DNA of 64,000 bases, taken from contig CAZXEN010000001.1 in NCBI GenBank assembly GCA_964639765.1, positions 73,373-137,372 on the forward strand, in the 5' to 3' direction. Of this stretch, positions 26,137 through 34,382 are shown one piece after another. A program made the position numbers and the translations under genes. The notes beneath the pieces were generated by a model. That model saw only the letters and a list, made by a program, of their open reading frames with translations. It was not told where the DNA came from and made no database searches. Source of the stretch: Scybalousia_A sp964639765. GTDB taxonomy: Bacteria > Bacteroidota > Bacteroidia > Bacteroidales > P3. Position 1 is the stretch's first letter, and the number at the start of each line of letters is the position of its first letter.

Positions 26137-28740
26137 TTAGTCTATTACTGTTCTCCCCCCCCCATTGTTATCTGACTGATTTACAGAACTATGATGCCGT
26201 TTATTAGAATTATGTGAATGAGAACGCTTCAATGATCCTTCTTCATCAAAGTATCCATAACCATAAGTATCTCCGTACTTACCATAACCATATCTACCGT
26301 AACCATATCGTCCATAGCCATAACCATATCCGTATCCATAACCACCATAGCCATAACCTTTACCATATCCATACTTTTGCATAACGTTATCCAAGCCGTT
26401 AAGTATGAAATTAACTTTGACATTGCTCCGTTGTTCCATTTCTATAAGGGCTGTTGTCAAGATACTTGCAGAAGTAATGCCCAAACGGACAACATAAAGC
26501 ACAACATCAACCTGTTTTGCCAAGGTTTGTGCATCGGCAATAAGGTTTACAGGAGGAGTATCAAAAATTATGTAGTCATAACGTTGTTTCAATTCTGTGA
26601 TAAGGTTTTTCATTTTGTCGGAGTCTATGATTTCAGATGGATTAGGTGGAACCTGACCAACACAAACCACGTCAAAGTTGTCAAACTCTGTATGCTGAAC
26701 CATATCATCTACCGTTACTTTGTCTATATAGAAAGATGTGATACCTTTATTAGGGTCCAAACCAAAGGTTTTGTGAAGTCTTGGTTTTCTAAGGTCGCAC
26801 TCCATAAGCAACGTTCTGTTCTTTGTGATAGAAAATACTGAGGCAATATTAACAGAAGTAAGAGATTTGCCTTCTGTAGGCATGGAGGAAGTGACAAGAA
26901 TTGTCTTACATGTTCCATTTCCTTTATTGTCATCACTTTCACCTAATACATACTTAATATTTGTTCTTAGTGTTCTATAAGCTTCTGTTATTTGTGACTT
27001 AGGACGATTGAACACCATCAGAGGATTACTTCCCTCAGGAAAACGAGGAATATATCCAAGAATAGGGTCCTGAGAAATCTTTTGCAAATCGTCTTTGCTG
27101 TCTATAGTGTCTTTGGTTATATGTTTTAAGACAATATATGCTCCCGGAATAACCAGACCCAATATGAAAGCAATCATAAAATTCATACCGGTACGAGGAG
27201 AAACTTTACGAGAAGATTTAGCCCGGTCTATAATCTTATGGTCTGGCAGAGCAGCATTCTTGGCAATCTCCGCATCAGCACGTTTTTGGTAAAGGAAAGA
27301 ATATATTTCATCGTTAAACTTGAACTGACGCTCAATGTTAATCATATTTCTTTCTGTAGAAGGCAGTTTATTGATTGCTGTCTGCAACTCACGTTGCTGA
27401 CGTTGCAACTCTCGCATATTTATATTTGAAGCCTCTTTTATACTCTTCAGATTTTCACCTATCTGTTTTCTTACTGTCTCTATTGTAGTCTTCAATTCTC
27501 TTGTCTTAGGGTTCTTGTCTGAACGCTTAGCCAAAGAAGTTTTGTATTCAACAATAGATTCTGCCAACTTACCAACCAATGATGTGAGAACAGGATCGCT
27601 AACTCCTACAGCAGAAGGAGAAGCTACACCCTCGTCTATTGCTGCCACCTCTATATAATTTGAAAGATAGTTGTAATATTGTTGTTTCGCATACTCCAAA
27701 GCTCTTTGTTCCTGCAGGTCATTTGTTTTTTGATACAAATATTGTCCATCATTAGTAAGATTAAGCGTATTGTTTGCTTCCTTGAATGATTCTTTTCTTG
27801 CTTCGGCCATTGATAGCGAATCAGATATTGCAAGGATTTGTTCATTGACAAAATCTATGGTAGCAACATTAAGATAATTCTTCTCTTCAAATGTCTGGTC
27901 AATAAAAACTTCACACAATGTGTTTACAAAATCAACAGCTATTTTTGGATTATTGTTTTTGTATTTTATTGTAACAATGGACGCATCCTTGTTTATCAGG
28001 TCTATCTGAGTGGCATTATAAGCAGACGCCATAGCATCCAAATTGTTAACAGAAAAAGCATAAGGTACTTTAGTGTTGTTTTTATTCCATACACTGTCTT
28101 TCAACAATACTTTGAAATGCATTCCGTCTTTGTTATACCATTCACCGAATTTCACTACAGTTTCACGCTTTGGAATGCTTGCTTTTTTATCCAAGACTTC
28201 GTCTTTTACATAATCATAAACAGTTATATTACTTTTAGGTGAATATGAAAGTTCAAACTTTGTCTTGTCCAAGATTTTTAATTCAATCATTACACCTGTC
28301 GGTTGTGGTTTCGTTACATCCAATATAACTTCAAAAGGTGAAGCTGTGTACATGTCATTGTATCTAAAATTGAGTTTCTGATAGTATGAAACATACATAT
28401 TCATTGCTTTCAAAGTATGCTTGGTAACTGTATTTGACTGAATAGTACCGACAGCATTTTGAAAATCTTCATTGCCTGTACGCATAAAAGACATACCCAT
28501 GTTCAGATTTGACATCATGTCATTGTTTGTCTTTATCAATAGCGACGCTGTAGCTTCATATTTTGGAGCTGAGTATCTATTGACAAAGAATGCAACAATC
28601 AAAGCCAATACTACTGAAATGGCAAACCAATACCATTTGTCCAAAATCTTAAACAATATCTCGGCATAATTAATCTGGCTTTCTTTCTCCGTGTTATTTA
28701 CATTAACATCAGGTATATTTTTCGAAGTATTCTGGCTCAT
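26137..28740 (-). CDS. Wzc-like capsule co-polymerase / BY-kinase with YG-rich tail
   Basis: This 867-residue inner-membrane protein has a Wzz chain-length domain between two membrane segments (about 37-53 and 519-537), a coiled-coil region (about 300-480, GNVR type) and a cytoplasmic tyrosine kinase domain. Kinase motifs are Walker A SSMPTEGKS (618-626), Walker A' LLMECDLRKPRL (644-655) and Walker B IIFDTPP (724-730). It controls length and export of capsule or exopolysaccharide with the Wza-like partner, 2 bp upstream. The tail is odd: residues 790-831 contain 17 Tyr, mostly as YG repeats, then a His/Ser-rich stretch. A nine-G run lies in the last codons. Confidence 0.9.
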   Translation of the reverse strand: MSQNTSKNIPDVNVNNTEKESQINYAEILFKILDKWYWFAISVVLALIVAFFVNRYSAPKYEATASLLIKTNNDMMSNLNMGMSFMRTGNEDFQNAVGTIQSNTVTKHTLKAMNMYVSYYQKLNFRYNDMYTASPFEVILDVTKPQPTGVMIELKILDKTKFELSYSPKSNITVYDYVKDEVLDKKASIPKRETVVKFGEWYNKDGMHFKVLLKDSVWNKNNTKVPYAFSVNNLDAMASAYNATQIDLINKDASIVTIKYKNNNPKIAVDFVNTLCEVFIDQTFEEKNYLNVATIDFVNEQILAISDSLSMAEARKESFKEANNTLNLTNDGQYLYQKTNDLQEQRALEYAKQQYYNYLSNYIEVAAIDEGVASPSAVGVSDPVLTSLVGKLAESIVEYKTSLAKRSDKNPKTRELKTTIETVRKQIGENLKSIKEASNINMRELQRQQRELQTAINKLPSTERNMINIERQFKFNDEIYSFLYQKRADAEIAKNAALPDHKIIDRAKSSRKVSPRTGMNFMIAFILGLVIPGAYIVLKHITKDTIDSKDDLQKISQDPILGYIPRFPEGSNPLMVFNRPKSQITEAYRTLRTNIKYVLGESDDNKGNGTCKTILVTSSMPTEGKSLTSVNIASVFSITKNRTLLMECDLRKPRLHKTFGLDPNKGITSFYIDKVTVDDMVQHTEFDNFDVVCVGQVPPNPSEIIDSDKMKNLITELKQRYDYIIFDTPPVNLIADAQTLAKQVDVVLYVVRLGITSASILTTALIEMEQRSNVKVNFILNGLDNVMQKYGYGKGYGYGGYGYGYGYGYGRYGYGRYGYGKYGDTYGYGYFDEEGSLKRSHSHNSNKRHHSSVNQSDNNGGGRTVID
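26248..26373 (-). repeat. YG-codon repeat tract encoding the Wzc tyrosine cluster
   Basis: Short tandem repeats of Tyr-Gly codons (TATGG-type units, 6 bp) with Arg/Lys breaks encode residues 790-831 of the Wzc-like protein. The DNA is repetitive enough to change length by slippage in 6-bp steps without loss of frame. Confidence 0.8.
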
Positions 28741-28742
28741 GA

Positions 28743-29570
28743 CTATTTATTCATATTATGAATTGACACTATAATTGCAATAACAGAAGCTATCAATGAT
28801 AGCGAAGATGTAATGGTTGTTAGAGGTGTATTGATTGTTTGAAGTGTTTTTGTGTTCTTGTTTGGTTCAACATAAACTATATCCCCAGGACGAAGATAAT
28901 AATTTTTGTTTTTCATAACAGATGCTTTTCTTATATCCAAAGTATAAATAGCATCTTCTGTTTCTGATTTTCTTACAATTCTTATTTTTTGTCTGTTTCC
29001 ATAATAAGTAAGATCTCCAGCTGCTAAAAGAGCATCAAAAATATTGACAGAAGGTTGGTAGAACGTATATATTCCTGGATTGTTTACTTCTCCAGCTACC
29101 TTTATCCTGAAGGAAACCATACGACAAGTAACTATAATACCTTCGCTATACTCTTCAGCTTTTTGTTTAATTATCTCCTGAGATTGTTCTATATTCATAC
29201 CTAACACATTAACTTTGCCAATTGTTGGCAGATTAATGTTTCCTTCTTCATCTACTTCATAACTGTTAAGGTAAATTCCTTGGTCTCCGTATGAAGAAGT
29301 ATTCGTATTTTGTGTTGATGGCTGAAATAATGATAAAGATGCATTATCTACAGATGAATATATTTGCACATATAACATATCATGTGGCTGAAGTTTATAT
29401 TCAGGAGAAGAGTTTGTATAACCATTCTCATACTTATACAACATTGTATCCGGTTGATTATCTGTTTTCAAATCATCATTTTGAAAATAAATCAAATTCT
29501 TTTGAGATGTACAAGAAGCCAATAGGAATATTAGCAAAGCAACCGTACATATGTTTACAATTCTTTTCAT
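28743..29570 (-). CDS. Wza-like polysaccharide export lipoprotein
   Basis: The ATG at 29570 gives a 275-residue protein with a lipoprotein signal (lipobox near LLASC, Cys20). The mature part holds the Poly_export/SLBB module: YKLQPHDMLYVQIYSS, GNINLPTIGKVNVLGM, and a later FYQPSVNIFDALLAAGDLTYYGNR plus YYLRPGDIVYVEPN. The C-terminal hydrophobic helix could span the outer membrane as in Wza. It forms the export channel for capsule or exopolysaccharide together with the Wzc-like kinase just downstream. A two-box promoter is at 29602-29632. Confidence 0.92.
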   Translation of the reverse strand: MKRIVNICTVALLIFLLASCTSQKNLIYFQNDDLKTDNQPDTMLYKYENGYTNSSPEYKLQPHDMLYVQIYSSVDNASLSLFQPSTQNTNTSSYGDQGIYLNSYEVDEEGNINLPTIGKVNVLGMNIEQSQEIIKQKAEEYSEGIIVTCRMVSFRIKVAGEVNNPGIYTFYQPSVNIFDALLAAGDLTYYGNRQKIRIVRKSETEDAIYTLDIRKASVMKNKNYYLRPGDIVYVEPNKNTKTLQTINTPLTTITSSLSLIASVIAIIVSIHNMNK

Positions 29571-29601
29571 ATTACACACGTTTCTTAACTCGTTTAGACT
29601 G

Positions 29602-29632
29602 CAAAATTAGGCATTTTATTTGTATTGGCAAA
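29602..29632 (-). promoter_or_regulatory. Promoter of the wza-wzc pair
   Basis: On the reverse strand TTTG (29629-29632) and TAATTTTG (29602-29609) are 19 bp apart. The promoter lies within the 79-bp gap behind miaB; its upstream edge nearly touches the miaB stop. Confidence 0.7.
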
Positions 29633-29649
29633 TAATAATTCCAAAATTT

Positions 29650-31005
29650 TTAGCAAATAGAACCAAATAAAGTGGCGGAAGTGCAATCTTCTATTTTTAC
29701 ATTTATATAATCCCCTTTTTTTGTATTCCCCTTATCAAAAATAACCACTTTGTTTTGAGATGTACGTCCAAAGTATTTGTTCTCATCTCTCTTGCTTGCC
29801 CCTTCAACCAATACTTCAAAGGTTTTGGAAACATCTTTCTTATTACTTTGCAACGAAAGTTCTCTTTGCAGATCTATTATCTCGTTCAACCGTCTTATTT
29901 TTTCTTCCTCTGAAATATCGTCCTCATATTTTTTGGACGCCAAAGTTCCAGGACGCTCTGAATATTTGAACATATAAGCAGAATCATATCCTACCCAAGT
30001 CATCATATCCAATGTCGCTTTATGGTCTTCCAATGTTTCAGAACAAAAACCTGCAATAACATCAGTACTTAATGCGCAGTCAGGTATCTTTTTGCGAATC
30101 ATTTCTATCTTTTTCCTGTAATCTTCAGCCGTATATTTTCTATTCATTTTTTCCAACATTCTATTACTGCCAGACTGTACAGGAAGATGAATATACTTGC
30201 AAATATTATCATACTGAGCAATTGCATCTACAAGTTCTTCTGAAATGTCTTTTGGGTGAGATGTTGCAAAACGCACTCTTAGTTTTGTATTTATCTGTGC
30301 AACCATAGAAATAAGTTTTGCAAAATTTATTTCCGTTCCGTCTTTTTCCACAAATCTGTAGGAATTTACATTCTGTCCAAGCAGGGTTATATCTTTGTAT
30401 CCTTGCAGGAAAAGATTTTTTGCCTGCTCCACTATACTTTCAGCAGAGCGGCTTCTTTCCCTTCCTCTTGTATAAGGAACAACACAATAGGAACAAAAGT
30501 TTTCGCAACCACGCATTATAGAAATAAAAGCAGAAATTCCATCTGTATTCAATTCTATCGGAATTATGTCCTCGTATGTCTCTTCTTTTGAAAGTTCAAC
30601 ATCAACACTTGAAGACAAATCCCTTTCTTTTGGTTTATCCTGCTTGATTTTCAGTTCCAAATCCGCATTTATCAAATCAGCTATTTTACGGTAGGAATCA
30701 GGACCTGCAACTATATCAACTTTGTCTTCTTTTACAAGACTTTCCTTTAGTCTCTCTGCCATGCATCCTAAAACACCTATCTGCAGATAAGGTTTTTTCT
30801 TTTTCAGCGATTGTAAATCATGAACACGGTTATGTATTCTTTTTTCAGCATTGTCCCTTACCGCACAAGTATTTATAAGTATTATGTCCGCATCTTTGTC
30901 TGATGATACAAGATTAAAATCATTTTCTTTCAAAACCTTTGCAACTATACCGCTATCAGCCTGATTCATCTGACAACCATACGTTTCTATATATACATTT
31001 TTCAT
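29650..31005 (-). CDS. miaB: tRNA-2-methylthio-N6-dimethylallyladenosine synthase
   Basis: This 451-residue methylthiotransferase has the UPF0004 domain (YIETYGCQMNQADS, with Cys10, and further cysteines at CAVRDNAEKR and LGCMAERLK), the radical SAM site in GCENFCSYCVVPYTRGRERS, and a C-terminal TRAM domain. VVPYTRGRERSR is the MiaB signature that separates it from RimO and MtaB. It adds a methylthio group to i6A37 of tRNA and needs two Fe-S clusters. A -7 element (TAATTTTG, 31024-31031, reverse strand) lies 19 bp upstream of the start. Confidence 0.95.
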   Translation of the reverse strand: MKNVYIETYGCQMNQADSGIVAKVLKENDFNLVSSDKDADIILINTCAVRDNAEKRIHNRVHDLQSLKKKKPYLQIGVLGCMAERLKESLVKEDKVDIVAGPDSYRKIADLINADLELKIKQDKPKERDLSSSVDVELSKEETYEDIIPIELNTDGISAFISIMRGCENFCSYCVVPYTRGRERSRSAESIVEQAKNLFLQGYKDITLLGQNVNSYRFVEKDGTEINFAKLISMVAQINTKLRVRFATSHPKDISEELVDAIAQYDNICKYIHLPVQSGSNRMLEKMNRKYTAEDYRKKIEMIRKKIPDCALSTDVIAGFCSETLEDHKATLDMMTWVGYDSAYMFKYSERPGTLASKKYEDDISEEEKIRRLNEIIDLQRELSLQSNKKDVSKTFEVLVEGASKRDENKYFGRTSQNKVVIFDKGNTKKGDYINVKIEDCTSATLFGSIC

Positions 31006-31023
31006 CTTAATCTAAAATTTCTG

Positions 31024-31031
31024 CAAAATTA
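31024..31031 (-). promoter_or_regulatory. Promoter -7 element of miaB
   Basis: The reverse strand reads TAATTTTG followed by C, just upstream of miaB. It faces away from the tetR promoter, with repeat copy 5 in between. Confidence 0.5.
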
Positions 31032-31059
31032 TAAAAAAAACTACAATTATCATCTGTAA

Positions 31060-31175
31060 GTCTTTTTAGCCTAAAAAAAAGAGTTGGTTTTAAGAAATTA
31101 AATCTTGATGTTTATACTCAAAAGAGTTGGTTTTAAGAAATTAAAATCAACTCTTTTTCTCTCTAAATCAAACTC
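31060..31175. repeat. 43-bp-period intergenic element, copy 5
   Basis: Six cores: GTCTTTT (31060), GAGTTGG (31081), ATCTTGA (31102), GAGTTGG (31124), ATCAACTC (31146, inverted) and TCAAACTC (about 31167). Spacings are 21, 21, 22, 22, 21; the GAGTTGG pair is exactly 43 bp apart within a near-perfect direct repeat. The second GAGTTGG pairs with the inverted copy (AAAGAGTTGGTTTTAA / TTAAAATCAACTCTTT). It lies between the divergent miaB and tetR promoters, where no gene ends. Confidence 0.75.
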
Positions 31176-31224
31176 TATTTGAAATAATTATAAAAAAAAA
31201 TAATAAAAAACTCAGAAAACTTTT

Positions 31225-31252
31225 TTTGTTTTAAAAGTTTTGTATAATTTTG
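31225..31252 (+). promoter_or_regulatory. Promoter of the tetR-efflux operon
   Basis: TTTG (31225-31228) and TAATTTTG (31245-31252) are 16 bp apart, shorter than the usual 19-21. The tetR ATG follows 21 bp later. A TetR-type autoregulatory operator would be expected here, but I see no clear palindrome. Confidence 0.5.
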
Positions 31253-31273
31253 CATTTTCAAAATATATAATAC

Positions 31274-31909
31274 ATGGATGTCAAAGAAAAAGTAATGAAG
31301 GAATTTATCCAGCAGTTTGTAAAAAAAGACTGTAAGGATATTCTCGTTGATGATATAGCCTTTAATATAGGTATGTCTAAAAGAACTATTTACGAAAACT
31401 TTCATTCTAAAAGCGAAATAATAAGACAAACTTTAAAACATTATCTAAAGCTTGAACATGAACAAATTTTGACTTTATTGTCAGAAGAAGATAATCCTCT
31501 GAAAAAAATATTGATAACTTCATTCTTTTTTATAGACTCTGCTTCTAAAATCAGTCTTAATCGTTTACATAATCTCAAGAGACAATATCCAGAAATTGCA
31601 GAAGAACTGACTAATGATCAGCATGTATTTGTAAATGATGTTGTGTTAAGATTTTATCTGCAAGCCCAAGAAGAAGGTTTTTTGTTTAAGGAAATAGAAC
31701 CTGAATTCATAATAGTTTTATTGCTTGGAGGAGAAAGAGACCCAAGAGAAAAAACAGTGAATTTTTTCGGCAAGGAATTTGACTCTATAAAATTATTTGG
31801 AGCGCATTTTTTTACTATTATCAGAGGTGTTTCCACTCTAAAGGGAGTTGAAATATGTGATAAGTTTTACAAAGAGTGGCAAAATTTAATTAATATTAAA
31901 GTAATATAA
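31274..31909 (+). CDS. TetR/AcrR family transcriptional regulator
   Basis: This 211-residue protein has an N-terminal helix-turn-helix of TetR type (about 22-48: ILVDDIAFNIGMSKRTIYENFHSK) and a C-terminal all-helical ligand domain without a recognisable subfamily. TetR proteins usually repress adjacent efflux genes until an inducer binds. It is the first gene of the run tetR-tolC-mfp-rnd-PII-like, 26 bp before tolC, so it is likely autoregulated and controls the pump. The wider Bacteroidetes pattern of TetR in front of TolC/MFP/RND supports this. Confidence 0.88.
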   Translation: MDVKEKVMKEFIQQFVKKDCKDILVDDIAFNIGMSKRTIYENFHSKSEIIRQTLKHYLKLEHEQILTLLSEEDNPLKKILITSFFFIDSASKISLNRLHNLKRQYPEIAEELTNDQHVFVNDVVLRFYLQAQEEGFLFKEIEPEFIIVLLLGGERDPREKTVNFFGKEFDSIKLFGAHFFTIIRGVSTLKGVEICDKFYKEWQNLINIKVI

Positions 31910-31935
31910 CAATAACAAAATAAATAGAAATAAAA

Positions 31936-33288
31936 ATGAAAAAACAAACACGAATCATCAGTGCTTTATTTTTTTCTCTTGCTTTTGTTGGAATGTTTTC
32001 TGCTAAAGCTCAAGACAGCGGAGAGGTTTTAAACTTAAACCTTCAAACTGCTTTGAGTATAGCTCAGGATAACAACCCTACTATCAAGATTGCTGAGATG
32101 GAAATAAAACGTGTAGATTACTCAAAAAAGGAAGCTATAGGAAACCTTCTTCCTAATCTGTCTGCAACAGGTCAATACACCAACAACGTTATGAAAAGTG
32201 TAATGTTTATGCCTGCAAGCATGTCTGCTGCTTTTGGAGGGAAAAGTTACATGGAGATTGGTTACAAAAACTCCTTTACAGGGACTATTTCTGCTGGTAT
32301 GCCTTTGATAAACTTTAGTCTTTGGGAACAGATTAAAAGCAAGCAAACTGAAATGGACTTGATTTTAGAACAAGCCCGAGCTTCCAAGATTGATATGGCT
32401 AAACAAGTAAAGGATGCTTATTTTAATATTTTGCTTGCAGAAGCAAGTCTGAAGGTTTTGGAGCAAAGCATAAATAACGCAAAAGAAACTTTAAAGACTG
32501 TAAAAACCTCCTATGAACAGGGTTTGGCTTCTGAATACGATTATTTGAGAGCCCAAGTACAGGTAAATAATCTCAATCCCTCTTACATATCTGCAAAGAA
32601 CGGAGTAGATTTAGCTAAGCTTCAATTAAAAATGCTATTATCATTACCTATGGATCAAGAAATCAGCGTAACAGAAGTTTTGTCTGACTACGAAGACAAC
32701 GTTGCCTTGCTTGACCAATACGAAAAAGACAGAGCAACGGAATACAACTCAACTCTACGTCAATTGGATTTAAACATAAAAAGCCTACAACATACACTGA
32801 AGATGACTAAATATCAGCACTTGCCTTCTCTTTCTGCATTTGGACAATACGCTTATCAAACACAAGCGGAAGATTTCAAGTTTCAAGATTACAAATGGGT
32901 TAGCAGTGCTGCTGTAGGTCTAAGCTTAAGTATTCCTATTTTTAGCGGAAACACTATAATCAACCAATCAAAACAGGTGGAACTTGCAATAAAAGAACTA
33001 CAATATCAAAGAGATTATGTCTCAGAAGGACAAAATCTTCAGGTTGTTGCTGCTTTGGATAACATGCGTGCTGCAAATGAACAGCTTTTGGCAAACAAAG
33101 AAGCTATTTCCCAAGCAGAAAGAGGTTATGATATTGCAAAAGTCCGCTACAATACAGGAACAGGAACAATACTTGAATTAAACGATTCAGAATTGGCTTT
33201 GACTCAAAGTCGTCTGAATTATCAGCAAGCACTGTACAATTACATGTCTGCTTTAAGCTCATTGGAGCAAGTTTTGGGAAAAGAATAA
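31936..33288 (+). CDS. TolC-family outer-membrane efflux protein
   Basis: This 450-residue protein has a signal peptide (to about residue 26, ending SAKAQ) and the two repeated OEP domains of TolC-like channels: LNLQTALSIAQDNNPTIKIAEMEI and, later, a second set of long helices with the AKVRYNTGTGTILELNDSELALTQSRLNYQQALYNY-type end. It forms the outer-membrane duct of a tripartite pump with the MFP and RND proteins encoded downstream (46 bp and then 31 bp gaps). Confidence 0.93.
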   Translation: MKKQTRIISALFFSLAFVGMFSAKAQDSGEVLNLNLQTALSIAQDNNPTIKIAEMEIKRVDYSKKEAIGNLLPNLSATGQYTNNVMKSVMFMPASMSAAFGGKSYMEIGYKNSFTGTISAGMPLINFSLWEQIKSKQTEMDLILEQARASKIDMAKQVKDAYFNILLAEASLKVLEQSINNAKETLKTVKTSYEQGLASEYDYLRAQVQVNNLNPSYISAKNGVDLAKLQLKMLLSLPMDQEISVTEVLSDYEDNVALLDQYEKDRATEYNSTLRQLDLNIKSLQHTLKMTKYQHLPSLSAFGQYAYQTQAEDFKFQDYKWVSSAAVGLSLSIPIFSGNTIINQSKQVELAIKELQYQRDYVSEGQNLQVVAALDNMRAANEQLLANKEAISQAERGYDIAKVRYNTGTGTILELNDSELALTQSRLNYQQALYNYMSALSSLEQVLGKE

Positions 33289-33334
33289 AAAAAAGAAGAA
33301 GAATAAAAGAATAAACAATAAAACAATATAAACA

Positions 33335-34351
33335 ATGAAAAACATAGTCAAAATACTATCAGTCGTTGCTATTTCTACACTTGTTATAGCATCTTGCTCA
33401 AGCAAAAAAGACAAAGAAAACAAACAAGAGGAAGCAGTAAACGTTCAAGTGGAACAAGTATCACTGCAAGAAATAGATCAAATATATGAATTTACTTCTA
33501 CAATAGAACCAAAAGTAAAGAACTATATTTCTTCTGCAGGAGGTACTCGTATAGAGAAGATATATGTTGAAGTGGGTTCTCGTGTTGCCAAAGGACAAGT
33601 ACTGGTAAAAATGGAGAACACAAACCTTGCTACTGCACAAGCACAGTTGGATAATTTAGAAATAGACCTTAATCGTTTGAAGGCTCTTTATCAAAGTGGT
33701 GGTACAAGCAAGCAGACTGTAGATCAAATGCAGACTCAATACGATGTTGCTAAGCGTAATGTACAGAACCTAAAAGAAAACATAAACCTTGTTTCTCCAA
33801 TAAGCGGAGTTGTAACAATGAAGAATTTTGACAATGGCGACGTTGCTGGTTCTCAACCTATACTTCAAATCATGCAAATCTCTCCTGTCAAGTTAAAATT
33901 CTCTATCAACGAAAGTTTTTATGCAAAGGTAAAGGTTGGAATGCAAGTAACTGCCAAGGTAGAAGTGTTCGGTGAAGAAGAATTCAAGGGAAAAATATCT
34001 ATGATTTCTCCGACAATAGACCCTAATTCAAGAACATTCTATGTAGAAGCTGACTTTGTAAATGCAAATCAAAAACTTCGCCCAGGAATGTTTGGAAGAG
34101 CTGAATTAAACCTTGGAAGAGCAAACACAATACTTGTTTCAGACAAAGCCGTAGTTAAACAAAATGGAACAAATGACAAATATGTCTATGTTCTACAAAA
34201 CAACAACACCGTTGAATACCGTAAAATCACCATAGGAAAGAGAATGGGAGATAAATATAGTGTATTGGAAGGATTGAATGACGGGGAAAAAGTTGTTGTT
34301 TCTGATTACAATAAATTGAAGAACGGTTCTAAAGTTAAAGTAGTTAAATAA
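33335..34351 (+). CDS. RND efflux adaptor (membrane-fusion lipoprotein)
   Basis: This 338-residue lipoprotein (lipobox ending VIASC, Cys20) has the standard order of the HlyD/AcrA family: a lipoyl half-motif (AGGTRIEKIYVEVGSRVAKGQVLV), an alpha-helical hairpin, the second lipoyl half (LVSPISGVVTMKNFDNGD), and a beta-barrel with the GKISMISPTIDPNSRTFYVEA block. It bridges the RND pump and the TolC channel across the periplasm. It is anchored in the inner membrane by its lipid. Confidence 0.94.
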   Translation: MKNIVKILSVVAISTLVIASCSSKKDKENKQEEAVNVQVEQVSLQEIDQIYEFTSTIEPKVKNYISSAGGTRIEKIYVEVGSRVAKGQVLVKMENTNLATAQAQLDNLEIDLNRLKALYQSGGTSKQTVDQMQTQYDVAKRNVQNLKENINLVSPISGVVTMKNFDNGDVAGSQPILQIMQISPVKLKFSINESFYAKVKVGMQVTAKVEVFGEEEFKGKISMISPTIDPNSRTFYVEADFVNANQKLRPGMFGRAELNLGRANTILVSDKAVVKQNGTNDKYVYVLQNNNTVEYRKITIGKRMGDKYSVLEGLNDGEKVVVSDYNKLKNGSKVKVVK

Positions 34352-34382
34352 AGTATTAACCAAATAAAACTTTAAGTATAAT

